From assembly GCF_002803515.1 (NCBI RefSeq), contig NZ_PHQX01000001.1:3472001-3536000 (forward strand): a DNA stretch of 64,000 nt, given 5' to 3'. The DNA comes from Stenotrophomonas lactitubi. GTDB taxonomy: Bacteria; Pseudomonadota; Gammaproteobacteria; Xanthomonadales; Xanthomonadaceae. The notes beneath the pieces were generated by a model. That model did no database searches, had not been told where the DNA came from, and saw nothing but the letters and a program-made list of their open reading frames with translations. Made by a program: the position numbers and the translations under genes. Each line of letters begins with the position of its first letter. Positions within the stretch are counted from its first letter, which is position 1. Positions 26,702 to 34,668 of this stretch are shown here, one piece after another.

Positions 26702-27433
26702 TCAATGCCACCACGCCGGCATGCGGCTGGCATCCACGCCACCGGTCTCGAACACGGCCGTGCGCGTGCCACCGGCCTTGACCGGGAATTCGATGCTGAT
26801 CGACTTGCCCTTGGCTGCCAGCTTCCACAGCGCCTTCTGGTCGGTGATGAACATGGCGATCGCCTCGTCGGTCTTCGGCCGCCATGCCGCCATGGAGATC
26901 GGCTTGCCACCGTCCACCGTGACCTTCACCGTGCACTGCGGGCAGCGGAAATCGCCGGCCTGCAGCACCAGGTAGGCATGACGCTTCCATTCGGGATGAT
27001 CGCGGAACACCAGCTGCACCGGCTTGGCGCCGCTGCCATCCACATCCACCCGTTCCTTGCTGAAGATCTGTGCCGACACCTGGTTGCCCTTGCTGCCGAC
27101 CGGAATCTGGTTGTACTGCCACAGCCCCTGCATGCGGCGCAGATCGCGCGCGGCATCACCCTTGGCCTTGACCTCGTCGAAGCCGGCGGCGATGCGCTCG
27201 GCGGCGGCGGTGTCCTTGTACTGGTCCAGCAGCGAGGCGCCATGCAGGCGCGCGCGCTCCCAGTCCTGCGCGGCCACGGCCATGTCGTACTGCTTGGCAA
27301 CGTCTTCGGCCTTGGCTTCCTTCTGCGCCTGCACGGCGGCGGCGGCGGCCTCCTGCGCCTTGCGTTCTTCCTCGGGGTTGCTGCAGGCGGCCAGGGCCAG
27401 GGTGCAGGCGGTGAGCAGGATCAGTCGTTTCAT
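26702..27433 (-). CDS. Lipoprotein of unknown function, 243 aa
   Basis: Lipobox LAAC (Cys17) follows a short signal peptide, then an Ala/Glu/Lys-rich helical region (about 20-55) likely forming a coiled coil. The C-terminal part contains CPQC (about 175) and FITDQKALWKLAAKGKSI, with no recognised domain. It is followed 2 bp later by the HAD gene, suggesting a two-gene operon, and lies downstream of the M1 peptidase gene behind a hairpin terminator. Confidence 0.75.
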   Translation of the reverse strand: MKRLILLTACTLALAACSNPEEERKAQEAAAAAVQAQKEAKAEDVAKQYDMAVAAQDWERARLHGASLLDQYKDTAAAERIAAGFDEVKAKGDAARDLRRMQGLWQYNQIPVGSKGNQVSAQIFSKERVDVDGSGAKPVQLVFRDHPEWKRHAYLVLQAGDFRCPQCTVKVTVDGGKPISMAAWRPKTDEAIAMFITDQKALWKLAAKGKSISIEFPVKAGGTRTAVFETGGVDASRMPAWWH

Positions 27434-27486
27434 GGCGGAGTCCTTTACGGGTGCATCCCGATTCTATCGGCAGCGAAAAGCGGATA

Positions 27487-27516
27487 CAGCAACGGCGGGT
27501 TTCCCCGCCGTTGCTG
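27487..27516 (-). terminator. Hairpin terminator after the M1 peptidase gene
   Basis: Perfect 13-bp arms CAGCAACGGCGGG/CCCGCCGTTGCTG with a 4-nt loop, 45 bp past the peptidase stop; the minus-strand read continues into a short T-containing run. A degenerate REP (TTGCCGGCCAGCGACCGGCA) lies between it and the stop at about 27534-27553. Confidence 0.6.
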
Positions 27517-27560
27517 GTGAAGCAGTGTCTGGGTTGCCGGCCAGCGACCGGCACTCCCGT

Positions 27561-29489
27561 TTACTTTGCTTCCGCCTTGGCCAGCATGTCCTGCACCGAG
27601 GCGGTGGTGATCGGGTGGTAGCCCGGCTTGGCCTTTTCGAACGCCTGCTTGGCCAGCTCCAGACCCTTCGGGGTCTTCACCAGTTCGGCGTAGATCGGCA
27701 GGATCAGCTTGCGACGACCGACACGCTCGATGAACGCAGCCGCCGCTTCATTGGCCTGCTCGTAACCGCTGCGGATGGTCAGCGGGTACCAGCGCATGGC
27801 GATCTCGCCATTCGGGGTGCCGGTGAAGTGGAACGCCTTGTCCAGCGTGGCCAGCTTGTCCAGCGGCTGGGTGGCGCCCAGGCCGTCGATGAAGCGGACC
27901 CACTCCTGGGTGCTCCACTCGGCGATCACCTGGCTGCTCGGCACGGTGCCGGCGCTGGCGAAGGCGATGCGCGCGGTATCCACGCTGCTGAAGTTGCGCG
28001 ACTGCGCCTTGGCCGCGAACGCCGGAATGCCCGGCTCGTCCAGCCACGCCTTCAGTTCGGCTTCGGTGACCGCCGACGGATTCTTCGGCAGCAGGTTCTT
28101 CTTCAGGTACTCGACGAACTGGTCAGTGTTGGCGCTCTGGAAAGCGTGGTCATCGAACCAGCCGCGCAGGAACGGATCGAAGGTTTCGCGGCCGAAACGC
28201 TGTTCCAGGAATTCCAGGAACCACGAACCCTTGACGTAGGCCACCTGGCTCAGGGCTTCGTCCGGGTCACGCTCGTTCAGCGGCGGCAGCGCCAGCGCCT
28301 GGTCGGCCGGGCTCATGTCCTTCACTTCGGCCAGCAGATCGGTCTGGTCGATCTGCTTTTCCATCTCGGCCATCTCCTTGCCGTACAGGGCTTCGGTGAT
28401 GCGGCCCTGGACGTAGGTGGTGAAGCCTTCGTTGAGCCAGATGTCCTTCCAGCTGGCGTTGGTCACCAGGTTGCCCGACCAGCTGTGTGCCAGTTCATGG
28501 GCGACCAGCGAGACCAGCGACTTGTCGCCGACGATCACGGTCGGAGTGGCGAAGGTCAGGCGCGGGTTTTCCATGCCACCGAACGGGAACGACGGCGGCA
28601 GCACCAGCATGTCGTAGCGGCCCCAGCGGTATTCGCCGTACAGCTTTTCGGCGGCACCGATCATCTTCTCGGTGTCTTCGAATTCCTTGGCGGCCTTGTT
28701 GACCATGGTCGGCTCGGCCCAGACGCCGGAACGGCCGGAGATCGGCTCGAACACCAGGTCGCCGGCGGCGATGGCCAGCAGGTAGGACGGAATCGGCTGC
28801 GGCATCTTGAAGGTGTAGTCACCGTCACGCGCGGCCTTGGGATCGTTGTCGGCGCTCATCAGCACCATCACGTCCGGGCGCGAGACCACGTGCGCGCTGT
28901 AGGTGAAGCGCACGCTCGGGGTGTCCTGCAGTGGCACCCAGGAACGGGCGTGGATCGCCTGCGACTGGCTGAACATGAAGGGCAGCTTCTTGCCCTCGGT
29001 CATCGACGGCGCCAGCCACTGCAGGCCCGACGCGGTCGGTGCGGTGTGGTAGGTCACCTCGACCTTGGCCGGCTGGTCCGGGGTTTCGATGGTCAGCTTG
29101 CTGCCGAACACCTTGTCCACCGGGGCCAGCACGAACTGCAGCGGGCTGCGCGCGCCGTCGGCGGCGATCGCTTCGACCTTGGCGATGCTCAGCTCGCGGG
29201 TGTCCAGCACCAGCTGCTTGGCATCCTTCTGCTTCCATTCCAGGGTGTAGGTGGCGGTGCCGCCGATCTGCTTCTGGTCGAAGTCCAGCTTCAGATCCAG
29301 CGCGATGTCCTTGACGACGACCTTGTCCGGCTCGGCGTACGAGCTTTCATCGTGGCTGCGGTTTTCGGCGTTCACGGGGGCGGCGGGAGCCTTCTGGGCA
29401 GTCGGAGCGGCGGCGGGTGCGGCCGCCTCCTGGGAGCAGCCGGCGGCCAGGGCCACGGCCAACGGAAGGAGCATCAGCGGATTGCGCAT
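27561..29489 (-). CDS. M1-family aminopeptidase lipoprotein (LTA4-hydrolase-like)
   Basis: Zinc metallopeptidase removing N-terminal residues, predicted membrane-anchored in the periplasm. The 642-aa protein has a lipobox (AAGC, Cys18), the substrate-binding GGMENP (304-309), zinc motif HELAH (331-335) and the third ligand Glu354 in WLNEGFTTY. The C-terminal half has the alpha-helical LTA4-hydrolase-type domain, and the overall length matches that subgroup rather than 880-aa PepN. Monocistronic by spacing. Confidence 0.92.
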   Translation of the reverse strand: MRNPLMLLPLAVALAAGCSQEAAAPAAAPTAQKAPAAPVNAENRSHDESSYAEPDKVVVKDIALDLKLDFDQKQIGGTATYTLEWKQKDAKQLVLDTRELSIAKVEAIAADGARSPLQFVLAPVDKVFGSKLTIETPDQPAKVEVTYHTAPTASGLQWLAPSMTEGKKLPFMFSQSQAIHARSWVPLQDTPSVRFTYSAHVVSRPDVMVLMSADNDPKAARDGDYTFKMPQPIPSYLLAIAAGDLVFEPISGRSGVWAEPTMVNKAAKEFEDTEKMIGAAEKLYGEYRWGRYDMLVLPPSFPFGGMENPRLTFATPTVIVGDKSLVSLVAHELAHSWSGNLVTNASWKDIWLNEGFTTYVQGRITEALYGKEMAEMEKQIDQTDLLAEVKDMSPADQALALPPLNERDPDEALSQVAYVKGSWFLEFLEQRFGRETFDPFLRGWFDDHAFQSANTDQFVEYLKKNLLPKNPSAVTEAELKAWLDEPGIPAFAAKAQSRNFSSVDTARIAFASAGTVPSSQVIAEWSTQEWVRFIDGLGATQPLDKLATLDKAFHFTGTPNGEIAMRWYPLTIRSGYEQANEAAAAFIERVGRRKLILPIYAELVKTPKGLELAKQAFEKAKPGYHPITTASVQDMLAKAEAK

Positions 29490-29591
29490 GAATCGGGACC
29501 GTTACGGGGATCAAACCCCAATGGTACCTCTCCCCCGGCCGGGAAGCGTTGCGCGGTGCGGGGTAATGGCGGCGGGCGCGCGGTGGGGGCC

Positions 29592-29693
29592 CATGCCGAC
29601 CAAGGTCGGCATCTACAGGTAGGTGCCAACCTTGGTTGGCACGGATCCATCACCGCTCGCGGCGGGCGTGTGCCAACCAAGGTTGGCACCTAC
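29592..29693. repeat. Three GTAG palindromes (CCGACC/CCAACC types)
   Basis: ATGCCGACCAAGGTCGGCATCTAC at 29592-29615, GTAGGTGCCAACCTTGGTTGGCAC at 29619-29642, and an inverted copy at 29669-29693. They lie between ubiE (stop at 29705) and the M1 gene start. Confidence 0.82.
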
Positions 29694-29704
29694 CAAAGCG
29701 AGGC

Positions 29705-30466
29705 TTACAGCTTGTAGCCGGAGTGGATCGAGACGATGCCGCCGGTCAGGTTCTTGTAGTGGCAGCGCTCGAAGCCCGCCTGCCCCATCATCGCCTTCAG
29801 CTCTTCCTGCGGCGGATGCTTGCGGATGCTCTCGGCCAGATACTGGTAGCTGTCCGAATCGTTGGCGAACAGCTTGCCCAGCTTCGGCAGGATCTTGAAC
29901 GAGTGGAAGTCGTAGATCGGCTTGAACCAGTCCGCGGTGACTTCGGAGAACTCCAGCACACGGGCCTGGCCGCCCACCTTCAGCACGCGGAACATCTCGC
30001 GCAGGCCGGCGTCCTTGTCGGTCACGTTGCGCAGACCAAAGGCGATGGTCACCAGGTCGAAGCTGTTGTCCGGGAACGGCAGGGCTTCGGCGTTGCACTG
30101 TACGTAGTCCAAGCCGAGCACCAGGCCGCGGTTGGTCAGGCGGTCACGGCCGACCGACAGCATGCCGGCGTTGATGTCGCCCAGCACCACCGAACCCTCG
30201 GCACCGACCCGCTCCTTCAGCAGCGCGGCGATATCGCCGGTGCCACCGGCCAGGTCGAGCACGCGGTCACCCGGCTTCACCTGCGCGGTGGCTACGTAGT
30301 AGCGCTTCCATGCCCGGTGCACGCCCATGCTCATCAGGTCGTTCATCAGGTCGTAGTTGCGCGCGACCGACGTGAACACCTGGCCGACCAGCTTCTGCTT
30401 GTCCTTGGCGTCAACGTCGCGGAACCCGAAATGGGTGGTACCGGATTTGTAGGGGGATTCGCTCAT
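29705..30466 (-). CDS. ubiE: Ubiquinone/menaquinone biosynthesis C-methyltransferase
   Basis: SAM-dependent C-methyltransferase of quinone biosynthesis, peripheral to the inner membrane. The 253-aa protein carries the UbiE N-terminal stretch YDLMNDLMSMGVHRAWKR, SAM motif I VLDLAGGTGD, the VTIAFGLRNVTD signature and ends in GGIVSIHSGYKL. A spacing of 80 bp to the divergent cytosine deaminase gene leaves room for back-to-back promoters. Confidence 0.97.
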   Translation of the reverse strand: MSESPYKSGTTHFGFRDVDAKDKQKLVGQVFTSVARNYDLMNDLMSMGVHRAWKRYYVATAQVKPGDRVLDLAGGTGDIAALLKERVGAEGSVVLGDINAGMLSVGRDRLTNRGLVLGLDYVQCNAEALPFPDNSFDLVTIAFGLRNVTDKDAGLREMFRVLKVGGQARVLEFSEVTADWFKPIYDFHSFKILPKLGKLFANDSDSYQYLAESIRKHPPQEELKAMMGQAGFERCHYKNLTGGIVSIHSGYKL

Positions 30467-30546
30467 GCCCCCGATTATCGCACCGCAGGGCCCCTGCGGG
30501 GAACGCTGGCCGTATCATGGCGCCCCACGACCTACCGGAGCCCCGC

Positions 30547-30999
30547 ATGATCACCACGCCCGACTACCAGGCCCTGTTGCAGACCGCCATTGCCGAAGCC
30601 CGCCAGGGGTTGGCCGAAGGCGGCGTGCCGATCGGCGCGGCGCTGTACCACAACGACGGCCGCCTGCTCGGCTGCGGCCACAACCGCCGCGTGCAGGAAG
30701 GCGACCCGTCCGTGCATGGCGAGACCGATGCCTTCCGCAAGGCCGGCCGCCAGCGCCGCTACCAGGACACCATCATGGTCACCACCCTGGCTCCGTGCTG
30801 GTACTGCTCGGGCCTGGTGCGGCAGTTCAACATCGGCACGGTGGTGGTCGGCGAATCGCGCACTTTCCAGGGCGGCATCGACTGGCTGCGCGAAAACGGC
30901 GTCAACGTGATCGACCTGGACAGCCAGGAATGCGTGGACCTGTTGGGCGGTTTCATTGCGCAACATCCGGAAATCTGGAACGAAGACATCGGCGAATGA
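30547..30999 (+). CDS. Cytosine deaminase, yeast FCY1 type
   Basis: A 150-aa zinc-dependent deaminase converting cytosine to uracil for pyrimidine salvage. Zinc and catalytic residues are His57-x-Glu59 (VHGETDAF) and Pro83-Cys84-x2-Cys87 (APCWYC). The C-terminal end PEIWNEDIGE closely resembles the tail of yeast Fcy1 (...WFEDIGE), which closes over the substrate, so cytosine is favoured over guanine or adenine. The ATG at 30547 was chosen over 30517 because the extra ten residues are not family-like. Confidence 0.85.
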   Translation: MITTPDYQALLQTAIAEARQGLAEGGVPIGAALYHNDGRLLGCGHNRRVQEGDPSVHGETDAFRKAGRQRRYQDTIMVTTLAPCWYCSGLVRQFNIGTVVVGESRTFQGGIDWLRENGVNVIDLDSQECVDLLGGFIAQHPEIWNEDIGE

Positions 31000-31199
31000 G
31001 CATCCGCCACGGCTGATGAGCCCGCCTTGATGAACGCTTCAGTGCCGGCACACCCTTGTGCCGGCAGCGTCTGCCTGCTTCAACGTGAACTGCTGCGCAG
31101 TCAGCTGCGTGCAGTGCACACGCGCCACTAACATCCTGCTGCGCTGCCACGTCTAGGGTGGAATGCAACCGGGGCCCCCGCCCCGGCTTGGAGCCGACC

Positions 31200-31460
31200 A
31201 TGCAAGCGCATGCGGTACGTCCTCCCAGCGACCCGGCCCTGGCCGCGATCTGGGACCGACTGCAGCAGCAATACGCACTGCACCAGCGCAGTGCCCCGTT
31301 CTGGAGCGCCTACCAGGACATGCAGCAGGATCTGCTGCTCGATCATCCCCGCGACCTGGTGCGCCTGTGCAATGCGATGGCGGGCATGGCCGAACGCCTG
31401 GGTGCGGTTGAACACGCACAGCTGCTGCGCCATCGCCACGCTGGCTGCACATCGCGCTGA
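31200..31460 (+). CDS. Hypothetical protein, 86 aa
   Basis: Starts MQAHAVRPPSD with GGAG 8 bp upstream. Helix-rich and Gln/Leu/His-rich (WDRLQQQYALHQRS, DLVRLCNAMAGMAERLG); no signal peptide, membrane span or family recognised. It is followed after 75 bp by another small unknown gene on the same strand. Confidence 0.5.
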   Translation: MQAHAVRPPSDPALAAIWDRLQQQYALHQRSAPFWSAYQDMQQDLLLDHPRDLVRLCNAMAGMAERLGAVEHAQLLRHRHAGCTSR

Positions 31461-31535
31461 CGCGGCATGCACCACCGTCCGGGCCAGACTGTAACGGGCC
31501 CCCACTCCCTTTCACCTTCAACCGATTGGATCGTC

Positions 31536-31862
31536 ATGCACGCTGAAGTTCCCGCCATTCCCCCGGTCATCAATGTCGATGCGGAGCTGGATTACTGGCG
31601 CCGCCAGCACGCCGATGGCGCACTCGCGCACACTTCGTTCGGCACCTATGTGCCGTGGATCAAGTTCGCCTGTGATTCGCTGATCACCCAACCACGCGCC
31701 AGCAATGCGCAGCGCGATGAGCTGTTCCAGACCCAGTACGCCCTGCAGATCATGCCGCGCCTGACCGAAGCACAGGCCCGCGAATTCGTCGAACGCTGCT
31801 GGCAGCACGTCTACCTGGCCAGCCCGGTGCGCAGCCAGGAAGCACCGCGCCTGCGCGCCTGA
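31536..31862 (+). CDS. Hypothetical protein, 108 aa
   Basis: Starts MHAEVPAIPPVINVDAEL. The sequence reads as a compact soluble domain: DYWRRQHADGAL, FGTYVPWIKFACDSL, MPRLTEAQAREFVERCWQHVY. No family recognised. The frame is open upstream to 31467 but the earlier residues look like leader sequence. It lies between another small unknown gene and the iron-permease-family gene. Confidence 0.6.
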   Translation: MHAEVPAIPPVINVDAELDYWRRQHADGALAHTSFGTYVPWIKFACDSLITQPRASNAQRDELFQTQYALQIMPRLTEAQAREFVERCWQHVYLASPVRSQEAPRLRA

Positions 31863-31929
31863 GCCCACGCTCGACTGCACGGCACCTGCACGGCCACGTG
31901 CCGATGATCGTCGTCATTCCAGTGGAACG

Positions 31930-32358
31930 ATGACGATGAGCGCAAGGAACCTGTTCAATACGATCGCCAAGAAGGCCGCGGCCGCCACCGGCTCGCCGTG
32001 GACCTTCCTGGCCGCGGTGGCGATCGTCGTGCTGTGGGGCATCAGCGGCCCGATATTCAAGTTCAACGATACCTGGCAGCTGGTGATCAACACCGGCACC
32101 ACGATCATCACCTTCCTGATGGTGTTCCTGATCCAGCACACGCAGAACTCGGACACGGCGGCGATGCAGATCAAGCTGGATGAACTGATCCGCGCCACTG
32201 CCGAGGCCAACAACGAGCTGCTGGACCTGGAAGAACTGGACGAAGAGCGTCTGGAAGAGATCCGCGCCGAGTACGAGAAGATGGCGCGCGAAGCCGGCGA
32301 CGCGCTGACGCGGGTACGCTCCTGCCGCACCGAGCGGCGGGATGACGAAGCGGTGTGA
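31930..32358 (+). CDS. Low-affinity iron permease family protein (small form)
   Basis: A 142-aa inner-membrane protein with two adjacent spans (about residues 24-40 and 50-68, WTFLAAVAIVVLWGI and TTIITFLMVFLIQHTQNSD). A charged Glu-rich coiled-coil tail follows (LDLEELDEERLEEIRAEYEKM). The IQHTQNxDxxAxxxKLDELI segment is typical of the PF04120 family named after yeast Fet4. Transport of iron by the bacterial short form is inferred from family name only. Confidence 0.8.
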   Translation: MTMSARNLFNTIAKKAAAATGSPWTFLAAVAIVVLWGISGPIFKFNDTWQLVINTGTTIITFLMVFLIQHTQNSDTAAMQIKLDELIRATAEANNELLDLEELDEERLEEIRAEYEKMAREAGDALTRVRSCRTERRDDEAV

Positions 32359-32361
32359 CCG

Positions 32362-32386
32362 GTAGTGTCGGCCGCTGGCCGGCAAC
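32362..32386 (+). repeat. SMAG/REP palindrome (GTAGTGTCGGCC type)
   Basis: GTAGTGTCGGCCGCTGGCCG followed by GCAAC, 3 bp after the stop codon of the preceding gene and 30 bp before the left REP pair of the RAYT unit. Confidence 0.8.
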
Positions 32387-32416
32387 TGCACGATCTCCGA
32401 TGATCCCGACCTTCGG

Positions 32417-32512
32417 GTAGCGCCGGGCCATGCCCGGCGAGCGCGAAGCGCGGTCTGCTTCAGACACCCTGAATGTCGGGCGGAAGAGCCACTGGGGAGG
32501 GCCCGGCGCTAC
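32417..32512 (+). repeat. Left 96-bp REP pair flanking the RAYT gene
   Basis: Starts GTAGCGCCGGGCCATGCCCG and ends in GGCCCGGCGCTAC, i.e. two GTAG-headed elements in inverted order around a central GAAGCGCGGTCTGCTTCAGA linker. It matches the right pair (33075-33170) in the same orientation at all but about 11 of 96 positions by hand comparison. Its right-hand palindrome is more decayed. Confidence 0.88.
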
Positions 32513-32625
32513 CGGAGTGCCCACACACGGATGGCATCCCACCTGCGCGCAGACTGGACGATCCCCACAAGAATCAGTGGCGATTACCGATACGAGCAGA
32601 CACGTTGTTCCCACAGACTGGCTTC

Positions 32626-33078
32626 ATGTCCAGTCGTCATCTCGCCCGTGGCCGCGATTCCCGGGTCGATAGCTGCTATGTGCTCACCACTGTCGTACGG
32701 CAGCGGCGTCGGGTTTTCGAAGACCCCGACCATGCCGCATGCCTGCTGGAAGCGTTGCGGTTCGTGGAACGTGCAGGCATGAGCCACTCCTATGCCTGGG
32801 TCATCATGCCCGATCATCTCCACTGGCTGGTGCAACTGCGCAGTGGAACGCTTGCCCGACTGATGGGAACGGTGAAGTCACGCAGCAGCCGACAGTTGGG
32901 GCAACAGTTCGGCGTGGATACACCGCTTTGGCAGCCCAGCTACTTCGACCATGCGGTGCGTCATGAGAAAGCCTTGAGACGTCACGCTCTCTACATCCTG
33001 GGCAATCCCATCCGAGCGGGACTCACCGACCAGTTGGATGAGTATCCATTTGCGTGGTGCCGCTGGCCAATGCGGTAG
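32626..33078 (+). CDS. REP-associated tyrosine transposase (RAYT, TnpA-REP)
   Basis: A 150-aa Y1 HUH-type nuclease/transposase of the IS200-related RAYT class, thought to process and disperse REP palindromes. Key residues: HUH motif in MPDHLHWLV (His-x-His about residue 65) and the catalytic tyrosine in ALYILGNPIRAGL, a typical RAYT context (Y-x-x-x-N-P-x-R-A). Start chosen at MSSRHLARGRDSR; the frame is open upstream to 32473. It is flanked by direct 96-bp REP pairs with GTAG heads, and its stop codon TAG (33076-33078) is part of the right-hand GTAG. Appears intact. Confidence 0.93.
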   Translation: MSSRHLARGRDSRVDSCYVLTTVVRQRRRVFEDPDHAACLLEALRFVERAGMSHSYAWVIMPDHLHWLVQLRSGTLARLMGTVKSRSSRQLGQQFGVDTPLWQPSYFDHAVRHEKALRRHALYILGNPIRAGLTDQLDEYPFAWCRWPMR

Positions 33079-33170
33079 CGCCAGGCCATGCCCGGCGAGC
33101 GCGCAGCGCGGTCTGCTTCAGGCGCCCTGAATATTGGGTGGAAGAGCCGCCGGGCATGGCCCGGCGCTAC
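33075..33170 (+). repeat. Right 96-bp REP pair flanking the RAYT gene
   Basis: Starts GTAGCGCCAGGCCATGCCCG at 33075, overlapping the RAYT stop, and ends GCCCGGCGCTAC at 33170. The two palindromes face each other around a linker beginning GAGCGCGCAGCGCGGTCTGC. It ends 15 bp from the smeF stop codon. Confidence 0.88.
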
Positions 33171-33185
33171 CGGAATCAGCGCGGC

Positions 33186-34571
33186 TTACCCGCGCTCGTG
33201 CCAGCCGCCGCCCAGCACCTTGTACAGCGTGATGCGGTTGGACTGCTGCGCCAGCTGCGTCTGCAGCTGTGTCTGCTGCGCGTTGTAGGCGGTACGACGT
33301 GCATCCAGCAGGGTGACGAAGCTGTCCAGGCCGGCGTCATAGCGTGCCTGCGACAGACGGTTGGCCTGCTCGGCCGCTTCCACCAGGCGCTGCTGCGAGG
33401 CGGCCTGCTCATCCAGGCTGACATTCAATGCGAGCGCATCGGCGGTTTCGCGGAAACCGCTCTGGATCGATTTTTCGTACTGCGCCAGCGCGATATCGCG
33501 ATCGGCGTTGGCCACTGCCAGGTTCGCGCGCAGCTTGCCGCCCTGGAAGATCGGCAAGGTGATCTTCGGCAGGAAGCTCCACACCCGCGTGCCGCTGTCG
33601 AACAGGCCCGACAGTTCACCCGAACCACTGCCGATGCTGCCGGTCAGCGAGATGCTGGGGAAGAAGGCGGCGCGTGCGGCACCGATGTTGGCATTGGCGG
33701 CCAGCAGCTGATGTTCCGCCGCCATGATGTCAGGGCGCTGCAGCAGCACGTCGCTGGGCAGGCCGGCCGGCGGCGGTGCCAGTGCAAGCACCTGCGGCGC
33801 GATACTGTCCGGCAGCAGTGCCGGATCCAACTGGCCGCCGGCCAGCAGCGCCAGCGCGTTGCGGTCCTGGGCCAGCTGCCCGCGCAGACGCGCGGCATCG
33901 GTGCGCGCGGTCTCGACCAGGGTGCGGGTCTGGGTCAGTTCCAGCGCCGAACTGCCGCCACGCTCATGGCGTGCTTCGGCCAGACGCAGCGAATCTTCAT
34001 AGGTCTTCACCGTTGCTTCGGCGATCGCCAGGCGCTGCTGGTCGGCACCGTAGGTCAACCACGCGGTGGCGGTCTCGGCCACCAGGCTCAGCTGTGCATT
34101 GCGACGGTTGGCGGCTACAGCGAAGTACTGCTGCAGCGCGGCTTCACTCAGGTTGCGCACGCGACCGAACAGGTCCAGTTCGAACTCGGCCACGCCGACG
34201 CCCGCGCTGAACTGCTCGGTCACCGGCACGTCGCCGCCGCGGCGGTCCATCTGCCCGGTCACGGCCACGCCCGGCACGCGGTCAGCGCGCTGCACGCGGT
34301 ACTGGCCACGCGCCTTCTCGACGTTGAGCACGGCCACGCGCAGGTCGCGGTTGTTGTCCAGCGCCTGGCCGATCACCTGCTGCAGGCGCTCATCGGTGAA
34401 GAAGTCGCGCCAGCCGACCGCGGCCGCATCGGCCACTTCGCCCTGTGCGGCTTCCGCCGGCCACTGCGACGGAATGGCCGGGGCCACTGCGGTGTTCTTC
34501 GGCGCCAGGGTGCCGCACGCGCTGAGCGCCAGCGCGGTGGCGAGGGATACTGCAAGAGAAGAGAATTTCAT
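33186..34571 (-). CDS. smeF: SmeF, outer-membrane efflux channel lipoprotein of SmeDEF
   Basis: TolC/OprM-type channel that completes the SmeDEF tripartite multidrug pump. The 461-aa lipoprotein has lipobox LSAC (Cys19), two OEP repeats with long helices, and typical segments YRVQRADRVPGVAVTG, NIGAARAAFFPSISLTGS and QAQTQLQTQLAQ-like periodicity near the end. Third gene of smeD-smeE-smeF; the 97-bp smeE-smeF gap contains an inverted REP pair. Confidence 0.95.
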   Translation of the reverse strand: MKFSSLAVSLATALALSACGTLAPKNTAVAPAIPSQWPAEAAQGEVADAAAVGWRDFFTDERLQQVIGQALDNNRDLRVAVLNVEKARGQYRVQRADRVPGVAVTGQMDRRGGDVPVTEQFSAGVGVAEFELDLFGRVRNLSEAALQQYFAVAANRRNAQLSLVAETATAWLTYGADQQRLAIAEATVKTYEDSLRLAEARHERGGSSALELTQTRTLVETARTDAARLRGQLAQDRNALALLAGGQLDPALLPDSIAPQVLALAPPPAGLPSDVLLQRPDIMAAEHQLLAANANIGAARAAFFPSISLTGSIGSGSGELSGLFDSGTRVWSFLPKITLPIFQGGKLRANLAVANADRDIALAQYEKSIQSGFRETADALALNVSLDEQAASQQRLVEAAEQANRLSQARYDAGLDSFVTLLDARRTAYNAQQTQLQTQLAQQSNRITLYKVLGGGWHERG

Positions 34572-34595
34572 AGCGACACCTTGGGGGTCACGGTG

Positions 34596-34659
34596 GTAGC
34601 GCCGGGCCGGGCCCGGCGACTATGCGGTGAGGCATTCGCCGGGCATGGCCCGGCGCTAC
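34596..34659. repeat. Inverted REP pair within the smeDEF operon
   Basis: GTAGCGCCGGGCCGGGCCCG at the left and CGCCGGGCATGGCCCGGCGC-TAC at the right, filling most of the space between the smeE stop and smeF start. Confidence 0.85.
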
Positions 34660-34668
34660 CGGTTGTCA

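Noticed and set aside
27024..29717. 897-aa plus-strand frame
   Set aside because: Antisense shadow of the M1 peptidase and lipoprotein genes.
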